Of a stretch of DNA of 12,912 bases, positions 1 to 6,947 are shown one piece after another (position 1 is the stretch's first letter; each line of letters starts with the position of its first letter). The notes below the pieces were generated by a model that had not been told where the DNA came from, made no database searches, and saw only the letters and a list, made by a program, of their open reading frames with translations. The stretch is from Comamonadaceae bacterium (GTDB lineage Bacteria > Pseudomonadota > Gammaproteobacteria > Burkholderiales > Burkholderiaceae_C): the NCBI GenBank assembly GCA_947458345.1, contig CANHBU010000015.1, positions 1 through 12,912 on the forward strand, in the 5' to 3' direction. A program made the translations under genes and the position numbers.

Positions 1-934
1 ATATGAAAAGCGTGGGCCATGCGTCCGATTTGCATGAACTGGCTGATGCCGGTGTGGCCCATCTCGGGCTGCACGATCGACATCGCGCGGTTTTGCAGTC
101 GCTGACGGTATTCGAACACCGTGGCCAATTCCTCGCCCAGGGCCAGGGGCACCCGGCTGTGGCGGGCCACCTGAACCTGACCCTCCTGGTCTTCGGGGGC
201 GCAGGGCGCCTCCACAAAAAGCGGGCGATAGGGCAGCAGGCGATCGATCAGCTGCAGCGCCTCATGGGCGGTGAATTTCCAGTGCAGGTCGACCATCAGT
301 TCGACCTCAGGGCCCAGCGCCTCGCGCAGTGCCCGCATCTCCTCGACGATGCCGTCGAAAGACACCACCGCGTGGTACTTGAAGGCACGAAAACCCTGGG
401 CCCGCCAATGCTCGGCCACAGCCACACGCTGCGCCAGCGTTTGCCCCGGCAGCCCTGAGACATAGGCCGCAAGGCGCTGCTGGCGCTGGCCGCCCAGCAG
501 TTTGACCACCGGCTGGCCCAGCAGCTTGCCGTGCAAATCCCACAGACCGATATCGAGCGCCGCAATCGCATCAATAAAGTAGCCGCCAAAGTGGCCGCGC
601 ACGCGCATCAGGTCGTAGAAGTCTTCCGAAATCGTGGTGACATCGCGCGGGTCACGGCCGAGCAGCAGGGGCCCGAGCACATCGTCGATGATGGCGGCCG
701 TCGCCTGCGGCGCAATGATGCCGTAGGTCTCTCCCCAGCCTAGGGTGCCGTCTTCGGCGGTGAGCTTGACCAGCACCGACGAGTCGCGCGTGGGGTAAAG
801 GGTTCGGTTGCCGCCCCTGACCACATAGCCGCGCTCGGTCACGGTCTCGCCCGCGCCCAAGGGCCCCAGATAGGGCGTCTCTCGCGGCAGGCTGACGATG
901 ATCGATTCGACTTTCGTGATGACGGGGTGCGCGC

Positions 935-938
<4 letters not shown>
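1..938 (-). CDS. Enolase-superfamily enzyme, mandelate racemase/muconate lactonizing group (probable sugar-acid dehydratase), 3' end missing
   Basis: The first 312 residues are present; the C-terminus lies beyond the left edge. The N-terminal capping domain carries LGWGETYG (about residues 66-73). The three metal-ligand carboxylates of the barrel are visible as D217 (VDLHW), E243 (VEAP) and E269 (LGEE), spaced 26 and 26 residues as in mandelate racemase. Where the family usually has Lys-x-Lys, this protein has K187-Y-H189. Where the Asp of the Asp-His dyad is expected it has E292 (QPEMGHTG). The catalytic His would lie just outside the window. The start follows GGAGGT, and its ATG overlaps the stop of the ATPase gene (ATGA). 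It is the last visible gene of the operon. Family knowledge and the neighbouring lactonase, dehydrogenase and DapA-type lyase suggest dehydration of an aldonate or aldarate to a 2-keto-3-deoxy acid; racemisation or lactone isomerisation cannot be excluded. Confidence 0.9.
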
Positions 939-2023
<1,085 letters not shown>

Positions 2024-2035
2024 GGCGCGCAATCC

Positions 2036-2959
2036 TCAATCGGGCAGCTGATCGGCCGGCAACAGCAGATCGTGCAGATCGCCCAAGAAGGCATCGACAT
2101 CGGCACGGTCCTGCGCATCGAGCACCGGGCCGGCGATGCGCTGGCGCATCGAGGCGATCAAGCCGCGGCGCTGCAGCACATACTTGGTCAAGGACCAGCG
2201 AAAGACCGCCTGGATATTGAGAATGGGCAGCATGCGCGTGAACAACTGCCGAACCGCCGCCTCGTCGCCGCGGCGATGGGCCGCATACAAGGCGGTGTGA
2301 ACCTCGGCCAGCTCAATGGCGGGCATGGTGCCGCAGGCGCCCCGGCGCAGCTCGTCGGTGATGTAGCGCCCGCCCGCGCCACCGAGCACCCCGCGCAAGC
2401 TCGCCGGCGCTTGCGCCAGCACTTGGCTCAGGCGCTGTCCGCTGGGCAGGGTTTCCTCCTTCACATAGGCAATGGCCGGCACCGCCCGCACCACCGACAG
2501 CACGTCACTGGCCTGCAGCCCGGCACCGACCGGCGCCGGCACGTTTTGCAGCATCAGCGGCACCCCGCCAGCTTGACCCTGCAACTCGGTGAAGAACTCG
2601 ATCTGCTGGGCCAGCCCCTGCTGCGGCGGATCGGCCACCATCAAGGCTGCAGCACCGGGCATGGGGCCCAAGGCCTGCAGCAAGTCCCGGGTGGCCCCCA
2701 GGCCCGCAGCCGTGGCGCCAACGATCACCGGCACCCGGCCGGCCACCTCTTGCAGCACGGCATGGGTCAGGCGCACCCGTTCGGCCAAGCTGAGCTCGGC
2801 AAACTCGCTGGCCACGCCAGGATAGGTGATGCCATCGACACCGCAGCGCAGCAAGTAGCGCACCAGGCGGCGCAAGCCCGCTTCATCGACCGCACCGCCC
2901 TCGTCAAAGGGGGTGGGCAGTACCGGGAAGACGCCTTCGAGTCGGGTCTGTGCATTCAT
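2036..2959 (-). CDS. DapA/N-acetylneuraminate lyase-family aldolase or dehydratase (KDG-aldolase-like)
   Basis: A 307-residue protein, the usual length for this class I aldolase family. It has the N-terminal FPVLPTPFD strand, GVASE (48-52) in place of the common GTTGE pyruvate-carboxylate loop, and the Schiff-base lysine K167 in AYVKEE. The Tyr that helps proton relay in true DapA (YNVP motif) is Gln here (Q138 in LQNVPAP). This argues against dihydrodipicolinate synthase and for a specialised sugar-acid enzyme. The likely reaction is retro-aldol cleavage of a 2-keto-3-deoxy sugar acid to pyruvate and an aldehyde, or its dehydration to a semialdehyde; the sequence does not decide which. The start ATG overlaps the SDR stop (ATGA), and the ribosome binding site is weak, consistent with translational coupling. 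It lies between the SDR and the ATPase genes in the operon. Confidence 0.92.
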   Translation of the reverse strand: MNAQTRLEGVFPVLPTPFDEGGAVDEAGLRRLVRYLLRCGVDGITYPGVASEFAELSLAERVRLTHAVLQEVAGRVPVIVGATAAGLGATRDLLQALGPMPGAAALMVADPPQQGLAQQIEFFTELQGQAGGVPLMLQNVPAPVGAGLQASDVLSVVRAVPAIAYVKEETLPSGQRLSQVLAQAPASLRGVLGGAGGRYITDELRRGACGTMPAIELAEVHTALYAAHRRGDEAAVRQLFTRMLPILNIQAVFRWSLTKYVLQRRGLIASMRQRIAGPVLDAQDRADVDAFLGDLHDLLLPADQLPD

Positions 2960-3771
2960 GGGAAGTCTTTCATATCCAGAGGGGCCAGTCCCCACCATCC
3001 GCGGATGCGGGTCGACAGCAGCGCGCTGGCTGCCAACGAGGTCAAGCCGCCATCGACGAGCATGTCGGTGCCGGTGACAAACGTCGACTCGTCGCTGGCC
3101 AAAAACAGCGCCGCGTGGGCCACATCAATGGGCTGGCCCACGCGGCCCACGGGGTAGCAGCTGTCGTTGATGGCCGCGTCTTTCTGGCTCACGCCCTTCA
3201 TGGTGCGCGGCGTGGCGATGAAGGCCGGCGCAATGCTGTTGCAGCGTATGCCCTGGCGGCCGTATTCGACGGCGATTTGCTGGCTCAGCGCACGCACACC
3301 CCCCTTGGCGGCGGTGTAGGCGGCCAGGCGCGGATTGGCCACGCGCTGGTTGACCGAGGACAGGTTGATGATCGATCCACCGCCGCCGGCGATCATGAGC
3401 GGCAAGGCGGCGCGGCAGAAACGAAAGGTGCCCGTCAGGGCCGAATCGAGGGTGCTGGCCCAGTCTTCATCACTGGTGTCGATCGCACTTTTTTCGCTGT
3501 AGCGCACCGCGTTGTTGACCAGCACCTGCAGACCGCCCCAGCTTTCGCGGGCGCAGGCGATGGCCTGCTCGACCACCGCTTGCGCACTGGCATCGCCGAC
3601 GATGAGCCGCACCTGCTCAGCCGGCAGCTCGGCCACCGCCTGCGCGCCGGCCTGCGCGTCCCACTCGAGGGCCACCACGCACGCGCCCTCTTGAACAAAG
3701 CGGTGCAAGATGGCATGCCCGATGCCCTGCCCGACGCCCGTGACGATGGCCACCTTGCCCGCAAGCCTCAT
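2956..3771 (-). CDS. Short-chain dehydrogenase/reductase, probable sugar or aldose 1-dehydrogenase
   Basis: A 271-residue classical SDR. It shows the nucleotide-binding TGVGQGIG (11-18), VNNA after the fourth strand, catalytic S139 (NLSS), and Y152-x3-K156 (YTAAK). The C-terminal VTGTDMLVDGG is typical. The tetrad Asn, normally in NLTGTF, is Ala here (A111 in SALTGTF). A tail of about 20 residues follows the usual end of the fold (STRIRGWWG...). The start at 3771 overlaps the permease stop by ATGA; an upstream in-frame extension to 3882 reads antisense-like sequence before the Rossmann fold and is rejected. By context it would oxidise the imported sugar to its lactone for the divergent lactonase, or oxidise a hydroxyl further down the pathway. 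Cofactor and substrate are not determined. Confidence 0.92.
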   Translation of the reverse strand: MRLAGKVAIVTGVGQGIGHAILHRFVQEGACVVALEWDAQAGAQAVAELPAEQVRLIVGDASAQAVVEQAIACARESWGGLQVLVNNAVRYSEKSAIDTSDEDWASTLDSALTGTFRFCRAALPLMIAGGGGSIINLSSVNQRVANPRLAAYTAAKGGVRALSQQIAVEYGRQGIRCNSIAPAFIATPRTMKGVSQKDAAINDSCYPVGRVGQPIDVAHAALFLASDESTFVTGTDMLVDGGLTSLAASALLSTRIRGWWGLAPLDMKDFP

Positions 3772-4607
3772 GATTTGACCGCCCCAGCCGTCAGGCCCTG
3801 GATGAAAAAGCGCTGCAAAAAGGCAAACCCCACCACCACAGGCAAAGAACTGATGATCGAGGCGGCCATGGCGCCGCCCCAATCGCTGCGGCCCTCGCCC
3901 AAATAGCCGAGCATCAAGCCCGGACCCACCGTGCGCAACTGCGGCTCGGTCACCAGGGTCAGCGAAAACAGCAAGTCATTCCAGGCCCACATGAAGGCAT
4001 ACAGGCCAACGGTCACCAGCGCCGGCATGGCCAGGGGCAGCACGATGCGGTGCAAGATGTAGAGCTCACCGGCGCCATCGGCACGCGCGGCCTCGATGAT
4101 CTCACTGGGCACGTTGACGAAATAGCTGTAGAGCATGTAGGTGCCACTGGGCAGCGCCAGGATGATGTAGGACAACACCAGGCCCAGATGCGTGTTGAGC
4201 AGGCCCAGGGCCTGCAGCATCGGGTAGACGCTGATGAGCAGCATGGCAAAAGGAAACATCTGCGCCGACAGCATCAGCAGCATCAGGGGTTTGCGACCGC
4301 GAAAGCGAAACTTGGCAAAACCGTAGGCCGCATAGACCGCCAGCGCAACCGTCAGCACGGCGCCGCTGAGCGCGGTAATCAGGCTGTTGCGCAGCTGCAG
4401 CGCCATGTCGCCGCGGGCGAGCATTTGCGCATAGTGCTCCAACGTCGGCGCCTGCGGCAGCCACAGGGGCATGCGCACAAACAGCTCCTGCTCGGGCTTG
4501 AAGGAAGTCAGCACCATCCAGGCCAGGGGCAGCAGCAAAAAACCGCCGACCAGCAGCAAGCCGGCACCGAAGACCAGTCGAGATTGCCAAGAGTCCAGCC
4601 GCAGCAT
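3768..4607 (-). CDS. Sugar ABC transporter permease, MalG type
   Basis: A 279-residue inner-membrane protein with about six hydrophobic segments, beginning around residues 11-33 and 74-97 and ending around 248-268. The cytoplasmic EAA loop that contacts the ATPase is clear: EAARADGAGELYILHRIVLP (172-191). The N-terminal TSFKPEQELF pattern and length match the MalG/CUT1 permease group. It starts 6 bases after the stop of the first permease and ends overlapping the SDR start. It pairs with the neighbouring MalF-type subunit to form the channel of a carbohydrate importer. Confidence 0.95.
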   Translation of the reverse strand: MLRLDSWQSRLVFGAGLLLVGGFLLLPLAWMVLTSFKPEQELFVRMPLWLPQAPTLEHYAQMLARGDMALQLRNSLITALSGAVLTVALAVYAAYGFAKFRFRGRKPLMLLMLSAQMFPFAMLLISVYPMLQALGLLNTHLGLVLSYIILALPSGTYMLYSYFVNVPSEIIEAARADGAGELYILHRIVLPLAMPALVTVGLYAFMWAWNDLLFSLTLVTEPQLRTVGPGLMLGYLGEGRSDWGGAMAASIISSLPVVVGFAFLQRFFIQGLTAGAVKS

Positions 4608-4613
4608 ATGGGC

Positions 4614-5498
4614 TCAGTCCTCGCGCCGAAACAAGATGCGCAAATACAGACCCGCCGGTACCGCAATCGTGAAGAACCACAGCACACCGACGGCGCTGGC
4701 GGTGCCCATGTCCCAGTTCTGAAAAGCCTGCTTGTAGACCTCGATCGAGAGCATGGTGGTCGACTTGATCGGCCCGCCCTGCGTCAGGGCATAAATCACA
4801 TCGAAGGCCTGAAGGTTGCCCATCGCCCCGAGCACCGTGACCACCACCACCGTGGGCAGCAAATGCGGCAGCACCACGTAGCGCAACAAAGACCAGTGGC
4901 TGCAGCCATCGACCCGCGCGGCATCGAGCTGGTCTTGCGAGACTGTTTGCAGACCGGCCAGAAAGAAGGCCATGAACAGCGGCACCGACAGCCAGACCTT
5001 GGCCAAGATCACCGCCGCCATCGCGCCTGCGGGCTCGGCCAGCCAGGTGATGGGCTGCTCGAGTACGCCCAGACGCAGCAAAGCCGCATTGAGCACGCCG
5101 TACTGTCCATTGAAGATCCAGGCCGCCAAAAAGGCGGTCACGGTGGTGGGCAGCACCCAGGGCAGCAAGGACAGCGAGCGCAGCAGCGAGCGGCCCCAGA
5201 ACGTCTGATTGACGACCAGGGCCCAAGCCAGCCCGAGCAGCAAAGTCAAACCGGTGGTCAGCACCACGAAAACCAGGGTGTTCCACCAAACGGTGGCCAT
5301 GCCGGGGTCGCTCAGGATGCGTGCGAAGTTGGCCAGACCCACATAGGCCGGCGCCTGCATGTCGACGGTGAACTTGTAGAAGGCCAGCCGAAACGACTGC
5401 ACGAAGGGCAGCAAGATCATCACGGCAAAAGCCAGCAAGGCGGGCACCGTCAAGGCAAAGCCCACCCGCCGCTCGCGACTCTTGAGCGAGAGCTCCAT
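4614..5498 (-). CDS. Sugar ABC transporter permease, MalF/UgpA type
   Basis: A 294-residue membrane protein with hydrophobic segments at about 13-33, 71-96, 105-129, 158-184, 213-230 and 265-289. The EAA loop reads DAARVDGCSHWSLLRYVVLP (192-211). The periplasmic stretch after the first helix (FYKFTVDMQAPAYVGLANF) and length fit the short UgpA-like branch, which lacks the large MalF P2 loop. Its ATG shares one base with the stop of the binding-protein gene (TGATG), so translation is probably coupled. It forms the transmembrane pore with the MalG-type partner. Confidence 0.95.
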   Translation of the reverse strand: MELSLKSRERRVGFALTVPALLAFAVMILLPFVQSFRLAFYKFTVDMQAPAYVGLANFARILSDPGMATVWWNTLVFVVLTTGLTLLLGLAWALVVNQTFWGRSLLRSLSLLPWVLPTTVTAFLAAWIFNGQYGVLNAALLRLGVLEQPITWLAEPAGAMAAVILAKVWLSVPLFMAFFLAGLQTVSQDQLDAARVDGCSHWSLLRYVVLPHLLPTVVVVTVLGAMGNLQAFDVIYALTQGGPIKSTTMLSIEVYKQAFQNWDMGTASAVGVLWFFTIAVPAGLYLRILFRRED

Positions 5499-6781
5499 CA
5501 GGTCTTGGGCAGCTCGGCCATCTTGGCCTGCAAGCGCTTGGCCATCGCATCGATGGCCGCCTGCGGGCTCTTGAGCGCCAGCAAGGCCGACTGCACCTCT
5601 TCACCGACGATGGTGGTCAGGTCGGCCGAGTTGGGCCAAAACGAGGGCTCATCGCGCAGGGCCGAACGCGCCGTGGCCGACCACTCGCTGACATAGGCGT
5701 CGTTCTTGAGTTGCGCCAGAGCCGAGTTGGTCACCGGGAACAGGCCCTGGGAGTTGAAGTAGGCCAGTTGCGACGCATCGTTCATGGCCAGGTGCGCTGC
5801 AAACTGGGCCTGCAGCGACTGCTGCGATGGAATGGTCTTGCCATCGCCGAAGAAGGTGAGCAGATGGCCCCAAGCCAGCGAGCGAGGCGGGTCGCCGTTT
5901 TTGAGCACCGGCGTGGGCACGGCCACCACGAAACGGTCGAACTCGGTACCTTTGCCCGAGTTGTTGCGCGCGAAGCCACGGGCCAGCGGAGCGTCGTGAT
6001 AGAAGGCCGTCTGGTTTTGCGCGAACATGCGCCGCGCGTCGGGTCGGTCGATGTCCTTGGCCGCCAAGCCCTCCTTGACCATGTCGGCCATGAAAGTCAG
6101 AGCGCGCACCGCTGCGGGCGACTGCACCATCACCTGGCCCTTGTCGTCGAGCAGCTCGCCGCCAAAAGTCCAGAGCCAGACTTGGAAGTCGGGGCTCAGG
6201 GAGTTGTTGTTTTTGGTGGTCATCGCATAGGGCACCGACTGCGGTTTGGCCTTCTTGATGGTGCGCAGGGCCTCCACGAACTCATCGATGGTCTTGGGCA
6301 CGCGGTTGACGCCGGCTTCCTGCATGACCGCCCGATTGCCCACGATGGCAATGGAGCCGGCCGTCCAGGGCAGGCCCAGTTGCTTGCCCTTGTAATCGCC
6401 CAGGGTCAGCAGGCCCGGGTTCATCTGGCGACCCAGATAGCCCTTGCCGTAGACCTCGTTGAGGTCAACCATCCGGTTGGTGCCGGCAAACTGCGGCAGC
6501 CAGCGCTCGGCCAGTTGCACCACGTCCAGCGCCTGCCCGGAGCGCAGTCGCAGCAAAATGTTTTGCTGCATCTGCGCCCAGGGAAATCCGACCACATCGA
6601 GCTTGACGTCGGGCTGGGCCTTGCGAAATGCATCGAACATGGCCGTCAGCGTGGGTTTGCTCGCCGCCTCATCGTGCGACCAGCCCACATAGGTCAGCGC
6701 ACGAGACTGGGCGTGCGCGCCCGTTGCCGCCCAGGCGGCACCTGCCGTGATGGATTTCACAAGAGCGCGACGCGTCAACAT
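5498..6781 (-). CDS. Extracellular solute-binding protein, family 1 (sugar ABC transporter)
   Basis: A 427-residue periplasmic receptor, first gene of the operon. The N-terminus (MLTRRALVKSITAG) has a twin-arginine followed by a hydrophobic stretch and a likely cleavage site AHA|QS at residue 24, so Tat export is plausible, though Sec cannot be excluded. The mature part has the family 1 pattern: LTYVGWSHDE at the first strand, DVVQLAERWLPQFA, YKGKQLGLPW, and a hinge-distal GLFPVTNSA near the C-terminus. I chose 6781 because a strong TAGGAGG stands 7-8 bases before it and because upstream in-frame starts, up to 6832, would bury the signal peptide. CUT1-type receptors bind mono- or oligosaccharides or polyols; the ligand here is not predictable. 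Confidence 0.95.
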   Translation of the reverse strand: MLTRRALVKSITAGAAWAATGAHAQSRALTYVGWSHDEAASKPTLTAMFDAFRKAQPDVKLDVVGFPWAQMQQNILLRLRSGQALDVVQLAERWLPQFAGTNRMVDLNEVYGKGYLGRQMNPGLLTLGDYKGKQLGLPWTAGSIAIVGNRAVMQEAGVNRVPKTIDEFVEALRTIKKAKPQSVPYAMTTKNNNSLSPDFQVWLWTFGGELLDDKGQVMVQSPAAVRALTFMADMVKEGLAAKDIDRPDARRMFAQNQTAFYHDAPLARGFARNNSGKGTEFDRFVVAVPTPVLKNGDPPRSLAWGHLLTFFGDGKTIPSQQSLQAQFAAHLAMNDASQLAYFNSQGLFPVTNSALAQLKNDAYVSEWSATARSALRDEPSFWPNSADLTTIVGEEVQSALLALKSPQAAIDAMAKRLQAKMAELPKT

Positions 6782-6833
6782 GGTCTGCCTCCTAAATGGT
6801 GAGGGGATGCCGAAGTAAGGGTGGGATACCAAA

Positions 6834-6850
6834 GTTCCGTTGATCGGAAC
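6834..6850. promoter_or_regulatory. Probable IclR operator O1, perfect inverted repeat
   Basis: GTTCCGTTGATCGGAAC consists of perfect 6-base arms GTTCCG/CGGAAC around 5 bases. Palindromes of this size with GTTCC/GGAAC-like arms are typical of IclR-family sites. It lies on the side of the transport operon, upstream of the binding-protein gene, and next to a gene for an IclR-type regulator. The assignment to that regulator is inference. Confidence 0.65.
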
Positions 6851-6883
6851 AAAAATTCAGCCTAGATTATTTCCAATGCCGTG

Positions 6884-6900
6884 GTTCCATCTATTGGGAC
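6884..6900. promoter_or_regulatory. Probable IclR operator O2, imperfect copy of O1
   Basis: GTTCCATCTATTGGGAC has the same total length as O1 and agrees with it at 11 of 17 bases, with one mismatch between its five-base arms (GTTCC/GGGAC). The centres of O1 and O2 are exactly 50 bases apart, near five helical turns, which fits cooperative binding or looping by a tetrameric IclR protein. It lies on the regulator side of the region. Confidence 0.5.
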
Positions 6901-6933
6901 TTACCCGATCGGAGCGCTGGCGTGCCAGGGGTC

Positions 6934-6939
6934 TAATAT
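6934..6939 (+). promoter_or_regulatory. Possible -10 element for the IclR-lactonase gene
   Basis: TAATAT matches the sigma-70 -10 consensus well. A start of transcription 6-8 bases downstream would fall almost on the ATG at 6948, giving a leaderless or nearly leaderless message. No good -35 was found at normal distance, and there is no Shine-Dalgarno sequence close to the ATG, so the evidence is modest. Confidence 0.35.
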
Positions 6940-6947
6940 CGCCGCCC

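Larger units (their letters stand above)
6782..6947. promoter_or_regulatory. Divergent regulatory region between the transport operon and the IclR-lactonase gene
   Basis: This 166-base region is clearly more AT-rich than its flanks and separates two divergent transcription units. It carries two related 17-bp inverted repeats. The nearest edge of one lies about 53 bases before the leftward start at 6781, and that of the other about 48 bases before the rightward start at 6948. A shorter palindrome CCGATCGG lies at 6905-6912. No convincing -35/-10 pair was seen for the leftward operon, which would suit an activator-dependent promoter or a weak one. Confidence 0.75.

Noticed and set aside
2036..2959. 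Lysine-biosynthesis dihydrodipicolinate synthase (dapA)
   Set aside because: The YNVP tyrosine is replaced by Gln, the GTTGE loop is changed, and the context is a sugar catabolic operon.
4050..5696. Long rightward open frame (548 codons) opposite the two permease genes
   Set aside because: The same antisense effect; the Gln/His-rich product has no family features and both permeases opposite it carry intact EAA loops.
6840..6947. Upstream TTG start for the IclR-lactonase gene
   Set aside because: It would put coding sequence over the operator-like palindromes and a -10-like box and adds residues unlike the IclR family.
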